64,000 nucleotides of DNA from Tragulus kanchil (taxonomy: Eukaryota; Chordata; Mammalia; Artiodactyla; Tragulidae), in contig JAIOJX010000032.1 of assembly GCA_022376925.1 (NCBI GenBank), positions 203,852,939 to 203,916,938 of the forward strand, in the 5' to 3' direction. Within the stretch, counting starts at the first letter, position 1, and every line of letters starts with the position of its first letter. The position numbers were made by a program, and so were the translations under genes. The notes beneath the pieces are model-generated. The model was not told the DNA's origin. It saw only the letters and a list, made by a program, of their open reading frames with translations, and searched no databases. Shown here piece by piece: positions 24,311 through 36,744 of the stretch.

Positions 24311-24840
24311 CTGTGAAAGGGGCACCTATGAAATCTACCCTTCTAAGTAGTTTTCTGCTCACCGACTTCCTAATCCTCCATCAGAGCCAACCATCTCTGA
24401 GACTGAAGGTGTGATCTATAAGCAGTCATCAATCTACCTTCTTCTATTCTCCACCGGCGATCTGTTTACACTGCCTGTTTCTGTCCTAACCTTCTTCCCA
24501 GTCTTTCAACATGGTTTCTGTTCATGTAAATATAATGGGTTCTTTTTTCTGTTCCAGATGGTGCTCAAGGGAGAGCGAGAGTGAACTGGAGAGGCCTTTG
24601 AGACTCCTTAAAACTTATGATCCCAAAGGGGAGTCCTATCTCCACCTTCAGAAATAATGAAATGGCTGTCTATTTTATTATAGCTCCTGAATTCAGCACC
24701 TTGGATATTACCTCTCTTGTAGTTAAATGAAAGGCAAGAAACAGAAAACATTTAAAAGTTTCTGATGGACTTCTGCTTCTGAGCAAGAAGAAAGTTTCAA
24801 GAGACTGTCACTTATACCTTAACAAAAATAATGACTGCTA

Positions 24841-26984
24841 AATTATACTTATTTAAAGCCCAACAAAATGCTGAGGATCAGTAAATCAAAATGAAAATAA
24901 TCACAGGAAGTGACAAGCTTTTTGTTTTTAGCCAGGATGGTCCCTGGGAGGAGGAACGGAAAGTGTCAAAGATGGGGCATAAGGCTCACGGCTGAGCAAA
25001 CTAAGCATGGCACGGCTCTATCAGTTAAACTTCTGACAAATTTTTAACACCTGCATGTGGGATGGTATGTATTTTAGAAGCCCTAGCCATAGAATGAGTC
25101 TGTGCCCACATATCAACTCTTTCATCAATTGCATGGGGACAATGAAGGCTGGGGGACAGGCAGGGACTCATTAAAGTTCCTTTCAGAGAAATGATGGATA
25201 TTATTCTTTGACCTTGACCAAAACTCAACAAGTAGTATAGTCTAAAAGTTAGTAATACAGAATCTGAAACCAAATCAATGACATTTTCATACTCCATTGG
25301 TCAATCTAACATTTTGAAAGCATCTTTTATCCATATAAGATTTTTGTAACCTCCATCATTAATCTTTAGGAATACTGGTTCAATGAGTTATGCAGACCTT
25401 CCAAATGTTGACATATTATACAATATTTAAAAAATTATATTTGTTAGTATACTCCAATCTCACCAAAAAATATCTTTACGTATTAGGAAGGTGTCAAATT
25501 CCTAGTGGGCAATATCAGTTTTTGAAAATTCTTTGCACAGAAAGATTTTACTGGTGGTCCCAACCTGCCCTCCCCGCACCAGACCAGCCAGAGGTGAAAT
25601 GAATCTAAAGTTACAACAAAGTCCAGACCCAACTTAACTGTCAAACTGGCTAACCCCTTCTCCCTCCACCTCCTTTCCAAACATTAGCAACCTGAGAAAA
25701 GGATGAGCATGTTTTCTGGGGGACAAGGTGGAAATATTATTTACTTACACCTGTGTTTCTACCTACAATGTCCAGCATATGACAATAATCATAAAAGACA
25801 TACAAATGGAGAAACAGACATAGAGAACAGACTTATGGACATGGGGTGGTGGGGGGGAGAGGAGAGGTGAGATGTATGGAAAGAGTAATATGAAAACTTA
25901 CATTACAAATATAGCCAATTATACTTATTTAAAGCCCAACAAAATGCTGAGGATCAGTAAATCAAAATGAAAATAATCACAGGAAGTGACAAGCTTTTTG
26001 TTTTTAGCCAGGATGGTCCCTGGGAGGAGGAACGGAAAGTGTCAAAGATGGGGCATAAGGCTCACGGCTGAGCAAACTAAGCATGGCACGGCTCTATCAG
26101 TTAAACTTCTGACAAATTTTTAACACCTGCATGTGGGATGGTATGTATTTTAGAAGCCCTAGCCATAGAATGAGTCTGTGCCCACATATCAACTCTTTCA
26201 TCAATTGCATGGGGACAATGAAGGCTGGGGGACAGGCAGGGACTCATTAAAGTTCCTTTCAGAGAAATGATGGATATTATTCTTTGACCTTGACCAAAAC
26301 TCAACAAGTAGTATAGTCTAAAAGTTAGTAATACAGAATCTGAAACCAAATCAATGACATTTTCATACTCCATTGGTCAATCTAACATTTTGAAAGCATC
26401 TTTTATCCATATAAGATTTTTGTAACCTCCATCATTAATCTTTAGGAATACTGGTTCAATGAGTTATGCAGACCTTCCAAATGTTGACATATTATACAAT
26501 ATTTAAAAAATTATATTTGTTAGTATACTCCAATCTCACCAAAAAATATCTTTACGTATTAGGAAGGTGTCAAATTCCTAGTGGGCAATATCAGTTTTTG
26601 AAAATTCTTTGCACAGAAAGATTTTACTGGTGGTCCCAACCTGCCCTCCCCGCACCAGACCAGCCAGAGGTGAAATGAATCTAAAGTTACAACAAAGTCC
26701 AGACCCAACTTAACTGTCAAACTGGCTAACCCCTTCTCCCTCCACCTCCTTTTCAAACATTAGCAACCTGAGAAAAGGATGAGCATGTTTTCTGGGGGAC
26801 AAGGTGGAAATATTATTTACTTACACCTGTGTTTCTACCTACAATGTCCAGCATATGACAATAATCATAAAAGACATACAAATGGAGAAACAGACATAGA
26901 GAACAGACTTATGGACATGGGGTGGTGGGGGGGAGAGGAGAGGGTGAGATGTATGGAAAGAGTAATATGAAAACTTACATTACC
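24841..26984. repeat. Tandem segment pair 10 (24841-25906 / 25917-26984)
   Basis: Offset 1076. Chained to pair 9, so the block beginning near 23698 occurs three times. The first copy lacks one G about 40 bases before its end. Confidence 0.95.
25790..25906 (+). mobile_element. Ruminant L1 3' end, truncated copy
   Basis: ATGGAGAAACAGACATAGAG to ACTTACATTAC, cut at the junction. The full version is at 26880. Confidence 0.8.
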
Positions 26985-27149
26985 ATATGCAAAATAGATA
27001 GCCAATGTGAATTTGCCGTATGACTCAGGGAACTCAAACAGGGACTCTGTAACAACCTGGAGGGGTGGGTTGGGGAGGGGGACTGGAGGGAAGTTCAAGA
27101 GGTGGGGAATGTACGTATACCTATGGTTGATTCATGCTGATGTTTGGCT

Positions 27150-27362
27150 GCTGCTGTTACTTAGTCACTTTAGTTGTGTCCGACTCTGTGTGACCCCACA
27201 CACTGCAACCCACCAGGCTCCTCCATCCATGGAATTCTCCAGGCAAGAACATTGGAGTGGGTTGCCATGTTCTCCTCTTGGAGGATCTTTCCAACCCAGG
27301 GATGGGACTCAGGTCTCCTGCATTGCAGGCAGATTCCTTACCACTGAGCCATCACGGAAGCC
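27150..27362 (-). mobile_element. Bov-tA SINE
   Basis: Inverted: TTAGTTGTGTCCGACTCTG, AATTCTCCAGGCAAGAACATT, head TGAGCCATCACGGAAGCCC at right, abutting the CA microsatellite. Confidence 0.93.
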
Positions 27363-27364
27363 CT

Positions 27365-27421
<57 letters not shown>

Positions 27422-27422
27422 A
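27365..27422. repeat. CATA/CA microsatellite
   Basis: ATACATACATA then an uninterrupted CA run of about 24 units. The reading frames through it encode only poly-Thr-His or Cys-Val and are not genes. Confidence 0.97.
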
Positions 27423-27506
27423 TGGACTGTAGCTCGCCAGGCTTCTCCATCCATGGAATTTTCCAGGCAAGAAACTGGAGGGAGGTTGCCATTTCCTTCT
27501 CCTGAT
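27421..27506 (-). mobile_element. Bov-A monomer
   Basis: CATGGACTGTAGCTCGCCAG to GTTGCCATTTCCTTCTCC without a tRNA head. With 27150-27362 it brackets the microsatellite. Copy at 28524-28609. Confidence 0.85.
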
Positions 27507-28253
27507 GTTTGGCAGAAAACAACAAAACTCTGTAAAGCAATTCTCTTTCAATACAAAAATAAAAAATATATAAGAAGAACTGAACAAGAATCCTAGAAAT
27601 AAATAAATATAAAATAGGAGATAAGGAGTGCATTTGAAATGCTAAATGGCAGACTGGACATAGGAGAGTATCTAACATGTAAGAAATTGAAGTCCCAGTA
27701 GTTGAGGAGAGAGGATGGGGCAGAAGAAATATTTAAAGAGGTTTGGGCTGGGAATTATCAAAATTGATGGTATACATTAACCTATAGATCTAAGCAGTTC
27801 ATAAAAACCCCAAGTAGAATACGTACAAACAAATTCATACCCAGGCAGATCATAGTCAAATTGCTGACACAAATCTTAAATGCAGTCAGGTGGCAAGGTG
27901 CTTGGTGGTAGTGGTAATATTACATGTAAGAGAACAACAGTGCAAATGATTAGCTGACTTATAAAAAAGTGGACAAGCCAGAAAAAATGGAGAAACAGAC
28001 ATAGAGAACAGACTTATGGACATGGGGTGGTGGGGAGGGGAGAGGTGAGATGAATGGAAAGAGTAATATGAAAACTTACATTACCATATGAAAAATAGAT
28101 AGCCAATGTGAATTTGCCGTATGACTCAGGGAACTCAAACAGGGACTCTGTAACAACCTGGAGGGGTGGGTTGGGGAGGGGGACTGGAGGGAAGTTCAAG
28201 AGGTGGGGAATGTACGTATACCTATGGTTGATTCATGCTGATGTTTGGCTGCT

Positions 28254-28465
28254 GCTGTTACTTAGTCACTTTAGTTGTGTCCGACTCTGTGTGACCCCAC
28301 ACACTGCAACCCACCAGGCTCCTCCATCCATGGAATTCTCCAGGCAAGAACATTGGAGTGGGTTGCCATGTTCTCCTCTTGGAGGATCTTTCCAACCCAG
28401 GGATGGGACTCAGGTCTCCTGCATTGCAGGCAGATTCCTTACCACTGAGCCATCACGGAAGCCCT
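28254..28465 (-). mobile_element. Bov-tA SINE (duplicated)
   Basis: Copy of 27150-27362. Confidence 0.93.

Positions 28466-28524
<59 letters not shown>
28466..28524. repeat. CATA/CA microsatellite (duplicated, length variant)
   Basis: One more CATA and one fewer CA than the copy at 27365. Confidence 0.97.
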
Positions 28525-29756
28525 ATGGACTGTAGCTCGCCAGGCTTCTCCATCCATGGAATTTTCCAGGCAAGAAACTGGAGGGAGGTTGCCATTTCCT
28601 TCTCCTGATGTTTGGCAGAAAACAACAAAACTCTGTAAAGCAATTCTCTTTCAATACAAAAATAAAAAATATATAAGAAGAACTGAACAAGAATCCTAGA
28701 AATAAATAAATATAAAATAGGAGATAAGGAGTGCATTTGAAATGCTAAATGGCAGACTGGACATAGGAGAGTATCTAACATGTAAGAAATTGAAGTCCCA
28801 GTAGTTGAGGAGAGAGGATGGGGCAGAAGAAATATTTAAAGAGGTTTGGGCTGGGAATTATCAAAATTGATGGTATACATTAACCTATAGATCTAAGCAG
28901 TTCATAAAAACCCCAAGTAGAATACGTACAAACAAATTCATACCCAGGCAGATCATAGTCAAATTGCTGACACAAATCTTAAATGCAGTCAGGTGGCAAG
29001 GTGCTTGGTGGTAGTGGTAATATTACATGTAAGAGAACAACAGTGCAAATGATTAGCTGACTTATTAAAAAAATGACAACCAGAAGTGGTTACTTATCTT
29101 TAAAGTGCTGAAAGAAAAACAGAAATTAAAAACTGCCAACTTAGGCTTAAACTTTATAAAACACTCTAATCCAATTCACTCTACTTGATAATTTTGGAAA
29201 ACTATACCCAACAACTTCAGACTATGTATTCAAGTACATGTGGAACATACACCAAGACAGTCTAGTCTAGATGCTGGGTCATAAAACAAATCTCAATAAA
29301 AATGAAAAGATTGAAAATAAAAATTAAAAAAAAAGAGAAAAGATCAAAAAACAAAAAGCTAAAAGGAGCAAAATCACAGAGTATACTCTAACCATAATGG
29401 TATTAAATTAAGAATAAATTAGCAATAAGATATCTAGAAAATTCCCCAATATTTAGAAATTAAATAGCATACTTTAAATAAGCTACAGATCAAAAAAGAA
29501 ATCACAAGAGAAATTAGAAAATATATCAAACTAAGTAGTAATGAAAACACAACCAAACCAAAATTTGAGATGCAGTAAAGAGTTCTTAGAAATGCATAGT
29601 ATTGAATGTCTGTATTAGAAAAGAAGAAATGTATAAAATTGATATTGTAAGCCTTCACATTAGAAAGCTAGAAAAATAAAGCAAGTTAAACACAAAGTAG
29701 AAGAATAAAAAATAAAATAATAAAAGCAGAAACTAAGAAAGTAATTAAACAAGAAG

Positions 29757-30325
29757 GCCTTTAGACTGAGGTGGCTCTAATGCCTCGGCAGTCTATGCAA
29801 GGAAACCAAAACCCACACTGGAATCAATGCACTGACATTTGCAAAAATGCATTTATGAACAACCAATCACAAACAGCCAACTAGGTGTTTCCAAGTAAGG
29901 CAACCACTTAAGCAACAATCAAATAATTTGCTTACTTTGCTGAAGAGTTTGCTCTATTAAAAATAAAAAAGCCTTCCCTTTAGTCTCTGCCAGTGGAGTG
30001 CTCTAAAACATTTTCAATTTGAGAGAAAATGTGTTAGTTGATGAGCTTTGTCTGACTCTCTGTGATCCCATGGACTGTAGCCAGTAAGTGGCCTCATTCT
30101 GTGGAATTTTCCAGGCAAAAAGTGCTGGAGTGGGTTGCCATTCCCTTCTCCAGGGGATCTTCCTGACCCAGGGATCGAACCAGGGACTCCTATACTGCAG
30201 GCAGATTCTCTACCATCTGAGTCACCAGGGAAGTCCATTCTTAGTTTGGTGCTTCCCAGTTAAATTCAATGTTTGCTCAAATGAACTCTTTGAGAATTTA
30301 TTAATAATGTACTTCAGTTAACCTT
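29757..30325. other. Unidentified insertion within the L1
   Basis: Composition changes sharply from the L1 flanks; it contains ACCAATCACAAACAGCC and GCCAACTAGGTGTTTCC on the left and the Bov-tA in the middle. It could be an old LTR or DNA element; I could not name it. Confidence 0.35.
30030..30237 (-). mobile_element. Bov-tA SINE
   Basis: Inverted: GTTGATGAGCTTTGTCTGAC, TTTTCCAGGCAAAAAGTGCTG, GGGATCGAACCAGGGACTCC, head GAGTCACCAGGGAAGTCC. Confidence 0.93.
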
Positions 30326-31806
30326 CTAATACAGTGAAATAGAAAATGGGCAAATAGGAAATACCAACAAAATAAAAACTTGGCTATATGAAAAGAAGCA
30401 AAAACTGATAAATTTTAAGCAAACTAATCACAAGGGAAAGACACATATATTATTAATATTAGGAATTAAGAAGAGGAACATCATAGAATATAGATATCAA
30501 AATTGTAAGGAGATATTACGAACAACTCTGTCAGATATAACAACGCAAGATGAGTTGAAGAAATCCTTTGGCAACTTTTTGAAAGGGACATGATAAGAGA
30601 AAATCTAAATATATACATTTAACTTGTAATCAAAAATCTTCTTAACAAAGAAAACTTTAAGTCCAGATAGTTTCAATGAATTCTATCAAACATTTAAAGA
30701 AGAAACAATTTCAGCTTTTCACAAAATGTTTCAGTGACAACAAGGGAAAAATTTCCTACATATTTTATGATGTTAATGTATCTCTGATAAAAAAAAAAAA
30801 AGTGACAAAAACATTAAAAAGAAAATTACAGATCTATACACCTGATGAACACACACAAAGTTTTAATAAAATATTAGCAATTATAATTAATCTATCTGTC
30901 TCATATATAGGATATATATCATGACAAAGTGGTATTTACTACAGGAGTGATTTAAAGAAAAATCAATTATGTAATTCACCACACTAAGAAAATAAAGAAG
31001 AAAAATCATATGAGAATATTATTAGATGTCAAAATGCACTGGATAAAATTTATTTATGTCCATTCATGACAGAAACTCTCAGTAAACTAGGAACAGAAAG
31101 AAAGCTGCTCAACTTAATAATGGGTGTCTATGAAATACCTATGGCTACCATGAGACTTATTGGTGAAACACGGAACACCTTTCCTCCAAGATCAGGAATA
31201 AAGGAAAAATGTTTGCTCTCACCACTTCTGTACAAAATTGCTAACGTAAGACCTAGTCCGTATCATGAGAAAAAAAAAATGTCATTATTCACAGATATAT
31301 TTGCTTATATAGAAAACACTATTAATTTTATAAAAATATTAGTAGAACTAATAAATGGAGCGCAGTTGTAGTAATTAAGCTTCATAAACAAAGTACAATC
31401 ATATTTTTATAATCCAGTCATACACAACTGAAATTTCAATGTATTTAAATTAACTGAAAATGAAACTTTAAAATCAACATAATTTATAATATCATAAAAA
31501 TATACCAAAATATCTAAAAATAAAGATACTGGACAATGTATAAGGTTTCTACACTGAATTTATGAACACTAATGAGAAATCTTAAACAAAACCTGAATAA
31601 ATATAGAGATATACCATATTCTTGACTTATTGGAAGATTCAATATCTTAATATGTTTAGTCTAGATTACACACATTGGTTTTTCTCAGTTTCACAATTTC
31701 CATCTGGAAATCTGTATTGAAATTTTCTCTTTTATTCATTAAAGCCTATTTTCCTTTATACCCTGGTTCATAGTTATAATGACCACTTTAAAATTCTAGT
31801 CTGCTG

Positions 31807-32090
31807 GGGCTTCCCTGGTAGTCCAGTGGGTGAAGAGTCCACCTTGCAATGCAAGGGGCACCGGTTCGACCCCTGGCCTGGGAAGATCCCACGTGCTGCA
31901 GAGCGGCTGGACTGATGTGTCCAATTACCGAGCCGGCACTCTGGAGTGCGTGCGCCCAGAACCGGAGCTCTGCAACAACAGAGGCCACTGCGATGGGAGG
32001 TCCATACGGGCTGAAGAACAAAGATGGATGAAAGATAGATAAATGAAAGACTAATAGAAGTGGCCCGCCCACCCGCCCCCTAAAAAAAGG
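31807..32090 (+). mobile_element. Young CHR-type SINE with GC-rich extension
   Basis: GGGGCTTCCCTGGTAGTCCAG head; 3' part GAAGTGGCCCGCCCACCCGC. Flanked by AAAATTCTAGTCTG and AAAATTCTTGTCTG. Confidence 0.92.
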
Positions 32091-32398
32091 AAAAAATTCT
32101 TGTCTGGGGTTGAGTTGGACACAACCGACCACGCATATGCGTAAAGAAGGAAGAGGAAAACACTTAACCCCAGCACTGATTCACTAAAAATTAAGTCACG
32201 CTAGACTAACCTCATTTTCCTTCATGGTGAAATTACTTTAGTAACAGAAGATTGGGGGACAAGAAAAGAATTGATTACCTTTTATCTTAAGAATGAGTTT
32301 TATTTTCCCATTTTCTCTATATGTTGAATAATTTCATATTGTATCCTGGATACTGTGAAATATTATAGATACTGATTGAATTATATTGCTCCAAAGAG

Positions 32399-32434
32399 TG
32401 AGTGAGTGAGTGAGTGTGTGTGTGTGTGTGTATT
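32399..32434. repeat. GAGT/TG microsatellite
   Basis: GAGTGAGTGAGTGAG followed by TG units; the copy at about 33463-33500 is one TG longer. Confidence 0.93.
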
Positions 32435-32599
32435 AACCTGGTTGAACTCACACTGTGGGTCTTTCTTCTCCTCAGTGGACTATGGTTCAGATCTATGTTC
32501 AGCTCTTCAGCTATAGAGTTTGGAGTATAACTTGTATATTCATTGTCTAAGATTTGGGTGAAATTTATACACAGAGGTTAGGTTCTCCTTTTCCAGTTG

Positions 32600-33229
32600 C
32601 TTCATTTACAGGGAGTAAGTCAGGGAGTATATCAAGGCTGTATATTGTCACCCTGTTTATTTAACTAACGTGCAGAGTACATCATGTGAAATGCTGGGTT
32701 GGATAAATCACAAGCTGGAATTAAGATTACCAGGAGAAATATCAACAACCTCATATATGCAGATACCACCCTAATGGTAGAAACTCAAGAGGAACTAAAG
32801 AGCCTCTTGGTGAAGGTGAAGGAGAAGTGTGGAAAAGCAGGCTTAAAACTCAACATTCAAAAAACTAACATGGCATCCAGTCCTTCACTTCATGGCAAAC
32901 AGATGGGAAAAACTGGAAATAGTGGCAGATTTTATTTTCCTGGACTCCAAAATCACTGCAGACATATAATTAAAAGAAGCTTGCTCCTTGGAAGAAAAGC
33001 TATGGCAAACCAAGGTAGCGTATTCAAGGTCAGAGACATCACTTTGCTAACAAAGGTCTGCAGGGTCAAAGCTATTGGTTTTCCAGTAGTGATGTACGGA
33101 TGTGAGAGTCAGATCACAAAGAAGCCTGACTGCCAAAGAACTGACGCTTTCAGACTGTGGTATTGTAGAAGACTCTTGAGAGTCCCTTGGACAGCAAGGA
33201 GGTGAAACCAGTCAATTCTAAAGGAAATC
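32600..33229 (+). mobile_element. BovB (RTE) LINE, reverse-transcriptase fragment
   Basis: The frame from 32699 reads QAGIKITRRNINNLIYAD, LKSLLVKVKEKCGKAGLKLN and VVMYGCESQITKK, matching the C-terminal part of BovB ORF2. The catalytic YADD is YADT, and indels compress the region after it, so it is inactive. It stops at the segment junction. Confidence 0.92.
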
Positions 33230-33669
33230 AACCCCAGCACTGATTCACTAAAAATTAAGTCACGCTAGACTAGCCTCATTTTCCTTCATGGTGAAATTAC
33301 TTTAGTAACAGAAGATTGGGGGACAAGAAAAGAATTGATTACCTTTTATCTTAAGAATGAGTTTTATTTTCCCATTTTCTCTATATGTTGAATAATTTCA
33401 TATTGTATCCTGGATACTGTGAAATATTATAGATACTGATTGAATTATATTGCTCCAAAGAGTGAGTGAGTGAGTGAGTGTGTGTGTGTGTGTGTGTATT
33501 AACCTGGTTGAACTCACACTGTGGGTCTTTCTTCTCCTCAGTGGACTATGGTTCAGATCTATGTTCAGCTCTTCAGCTATAGAGTTTGGAGTATAACTTG
33601 TATATTCATTGTCTAAGATTTGGGTGAAATTTATACACAGAGGTTAGGTTCTCCTTTTCCAGTTGCTTC

Positions 33670-34562
33670 ATTTACAGGGAGTAAGTCAGGGAGTATATCA
33701 AGGCTGTATATTGTCACCCTGTTTATTTAACTAACGTGCAGAGTACATCATGTGAAATGCTGGGTTGGATAAATCACAAGCTGGAATTAAGATTACCAGG
33801 AGAAATATCAACAACCTCATATATGCAGATACCACCCTAATGGTAGAAACTCAAGAGGAACTAAAGAGCCTCTTGGTGAAGGTGAAGGAGAAGTGTGGAA
33901 AAGCAGGCTTAAAACTCAACATTCAAAAAACTAACATGGCATCCAGTCCTTCACTTCATGGCAAACAGATGGGAAAAACTGGAAATAGTGGCAGATTTTA
34001 TTTTCCTGGACTCCAAAATCACTGCAGACATATAATTAAAAGAAGCTTGCTCCTTGGAAGAAAAGCTATGGCAAACCAAGGTAGCGTATTCAAGGTCAGA
34101 GACATCACTTTGCTAACAAAGGTCTGCAGGGTCAAAGCTATTGGTTTTCCAGTAGTGATGTACGGATGTGAGAGTCAGATCACAAAGAAGCCTGACTGCC
34201 AAAGAACTGACGCTTTCAGACTGTGGTATTGTAGAAGACTCTTGAGAGTCCCTTGGACAGCAAGGAGGTGAAACCAGTCAATTCTAAAGGAAATCAACCC
34301 TTAACATTCATTGGAAGGACTGCTGCTGAAGCTGAAGCTCCAATCCTTTGGTTCTCCTGATGTGAAGAGCTGACTCAATGGAAAAAAACGTGAGGCTGGT
34401 AAAGATTGAGGCAAGAGAAGAGGATGACAGAGGATGAGATGGTCGGATGGCATCACTGATTTAATGGACATGAGTTTGAGCAAACTCTGGGAGATGATGA
34501 AGGACAGGGAAGCCTGGCGTGTCACAGTCCATGGGATCGCAAAGCTGGACACAACTTAGTGA
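33670..34562 (+). mobile_element. BovB (RTE) LINE, fragment with 3' end
   Basis: Copy of 32600-33229, here continuing into the true 3' end (GGAAGGACTGCTGCTGAAGC, AGATGGTCGGATGGCATCAC, GGATCGCAAAGCTGGACAC). Together they are one genomic BovB fragment shown twice. Confidence 0.92.
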
Positions 34563-34684
34563 CTGAATAATAACATTTCCAGGGTCTCCTCTTACTCTCT
34601 AGCAGGTGTGCTTGTCCTGAACTCCATCCTCCAGCTTGTCAAGATGTGCTTTGAAGTTTTATATAAGACCTAACTGCTCCACGT

Positions 34685-35130
34685 GGTACAAACCATGGGA
34701 AAATGGGTGGCAGTGACAACTGCAGGACTGCGAATGGGTTTCATACCACTGAACTGCACACTGAAAAATCAGGATTGTAACCTTCATATTGTGTGTATCT
34801 TACCATAATAAAAAAAGAATAAGTAGAGTTAATTTATGATGAGGGAAGTTGTAAGACAGATTATAGGGGGAAAGAGACAGAATTGACTGGATAGACACAC
34901 GATGGAATTTTGGAGTGTGATGGGAATGTTCTAAATCATATGTCGAGTGGTGGTAACTCAGATATATAAAACTGTAAGAACAACAATTTGAACATTTAAG
35001 ACGTGCATTTTATATAAATTTTACCTCAATTAAAAAGTCATTTTATAATATACACAATCAAATCTTTATGTGGTACATCTGAAACTAATGTTGTATGTCA
35101 ACTATACCTCATAAAAATCATGTGAAAGGT
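34685..35130 (+). mobile_element. L1 3'-end fragments
   Basis: ACCACTGAACTGCACACTG with TCTTACCATAATAAAAAAAG, then TTACCTCAATTAAAAAGTC, then CTGAAACTAATGTTGTATG with CTATACCTCATAAAAATC. These are three L1-type 3' tails in the same orientation. Confidence 0.7.
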
Positions 35131-35711
35131 AAATTGCAGACAATGTTTTTGGCATATATTAATTATATGATCATGGGATCATGAATTTGGGTGGCAGTGG
35201 GGACCTGAAGGATAAAAGAGAATGGTGAGTTCATGAACCTCAGTTTTCTATTTCTTATAAGATGAAGGTACAAAGAGGGAGTGTGCTTAAAGTGTGCACT
35301 TATGAGTACTGAATTTTAAAAGTCTACATTTTAAAAGTGACCATTAACAGAGAAACTACAGACAGTCCTGGGGTTCATGAAATGGAGGTAGTGTTTTAAA
35401 AAAAATACAAACATTCAAGTAAAATTATGTATTTTCCTTTATCTTTCATTAAAAACCTATTCTGTTATGTTATATAACTATTCTCAACTTATTTGATTTT
35501 AGTTATAAAATTATTTTTTCTTTTCATGAACTTTGCAATACTGGAATAATATATGAAGATGTATGCTGATATAGTTAATTTCAATTCAGCAAGATTCAAC
35601 CCTCATTTAGTGGATACTGTTCCCAGATGAGCAGGGACTAACAAGAAGAAAAACACTAGCTCCTGCTCTCAAAGAGTTCATGATCTAGAGGAAGCATTCT
35701 TTTATAGGTAA

Positions 35712-35935
35712 ATCCAGGCTCAGATGGTAGAGAATCTGCCTACAGTGTGGGAGATCCTGCTTTGATCCCTGGGTTGGAAAGATCCCCTGGAGAAGGGAAT
35801 GGCAGCCCACTCCAGTATGCCTGTCTGGAAAATCCCTTGGACAGAGGAGTCTGGTGGGCTACAGTCCATGGGGTTGCAAGGAGTGCTAACACTAGTCCGA
35901 GTGACTAACACTTTCTTTTCACTTTCCAGGGAAGA
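35712..35935 (+). mobile_element. Bov-tA SINE
   Basis: Sense orientation: GGCTCAGATGGTAGAGAATC head, GATCCCTGGGTTGGAAAGAT, CCATGGGGTTGCAAGGAGTG. Confidence 0.93.
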
Positions 35936-36008
35936 TGAGAAGGCAGAGGGAAGTCTGGAATGGCAGGACTCTGGACTAGGCAGCACTTTTGGAGAGGTTC
36001 GAAACCTC

Positions 36009-36092
36009 GGAGGTGCAGCGTTGGACAGTGACTCTAGGGTTCAGAGCCTTGGAGGTGCAGTGCTGGACAGTGACTCACGGGAGCTAGCCAGA
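36009..36092 (+). repeat. 42-base imperfect tandem duplication
   Basis: GGAGGTGCAG starts at 36009 and 36051, each followed by GGACAGTGACTC. Two units in the same frame (LDSDSR twice). Also at 37042-37125 through the segment duplication. Confidence 0.85.
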
Positions 36093-36744
36093 TGATAGCA
36101 ACAGTGAGGAGGCACACACAAGCCCCTGAAGGATTGTATAAACGGGCAAGAAGCTCTGAAGAAGTGAGAGGTGTGTAAGCAGAGTGACAATAGTGATGGT
36201 AAATGGATGAAAGGCAGAAAAGACTGTGGGCTCTCAGAGCTTGCACTGGAAGATATATTATGAAGTCAAGTATATATAGTTAGAAGAGAGTCAAGGGGTC
36301 AGTGATAATTAAGTTTAGCATTAAAATGACATAGTGTAGTCTTCAAGAAAGTCTGCTTACAAAAGGCTTCCACTGAATGACTGAGAAACTACAGACAGTC
36401 CTGGGGTTCATGAAATGGAGGTAGTGTTTTAAAAAAAATACAAACATTCAAGTAAAATTATGTATTTTCCTTTATCTTTCATTAAAAACCTATTCTGTTA
36501 TGTTATATAACTATTCTCAACTTATTTGATTTTAGTTATAAAATTATTTTTTCTTTTCATGAACTTTGCAATACTGGAATAATATATGAAGATGTATGCT
36601 GATATAGTTAATTTCAATTCAGCAAGATTCAACCCTCATTTAGTGGATACTGTTCCCAGATGAGCAGGGACTAACAAGAAGAAAAACACTAGCTCCTGCT
36701 CTCAAAGAGTTCATGATCTAGAGGAAGCATTCTTTTATAGGTAA

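Larger units (their letters stand above)
22848..25112. repeat. Tandem segment pair 9 (22848-23968 / 23993-25112)
   Basis: Offset about 1145. Two A residues are missing near the start of the second copy and the end of the first is degraded (ACATATAAACACTTTCG against ACATATCAACTCTTTCA). Confidence 0.95.
26880..27575 (+). mobile_element. Ruminant L1 (L1-BT-like) 3' end
   Basis: GAACAGACTTATGGACATGG, ACTCAGGGAACTCAAACAGG, GGTTGATTCATGCTGATG and AGAAAACAACAAAACTCTG: a ruminant L1 3' untranslated tail. A Bov-tA, a CA microsatellite and a Bov-A monomer are nested inside it. Confidence 0.88.
27986..28680 (+). mobile_element. Ruminant L1 3' end (duplicated)
   Basis: Copy of 26880-27575 with the same nested elements; the first 70 bases carry several differences. 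Confidence 0.88.
26881..29065. repeat. Tandem segment pair 11 (26881-27964 / 27986-29065)
   Basis: Offset 1105 to 1102. Errors cluster in the first 70 bases of the second copy. The CATA/CA microsatellite differs by one CATA gain and one CA loss. Confidence 0.95.
28690..31700 (+). mobile_element. Old L1 element, degenerate
   Basis: AT-rich, A-biased plus strand. The 31066-31300 region translates to L1 ORF2 reverse-transcriptase-like TLSKLGTERKLLNLIMGVYE and LLSPLLYKIANV; 30676-30920 gives KITDLYTPDE-type text with frameshifts. Many stops; not functional. Interrupted by an unidentified 29757-30325 segment containing a Bov-tA. The 5' portion is also present at 27585-27964. Confidence 0.8.
32166..34297. 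repeat. Tandem segment pair 12 (32166-33229 / 33230-34297)
   Basis: Offset 1064. One clear substitution (32209 A, 33273 G) and a TG microsatellite one unit longer in the second copy. The junction uses short homology (ATCAACCC / TTAACCCC). Confidence 0.95.

Noticed and set aside
27352..28781. Frames with long Cys-Val or Thr-His runs
   Set aside because: Produced by the CA/TG microsatellite; not proteins.
29434..29658. Hydrophobic 74-residue minus-strand frame resembling a membrane protein
   Set aside because: Antisense of A-rich L1 sequence; such DNA always reads as Phe/Leu/Ile-rich on the other strand.
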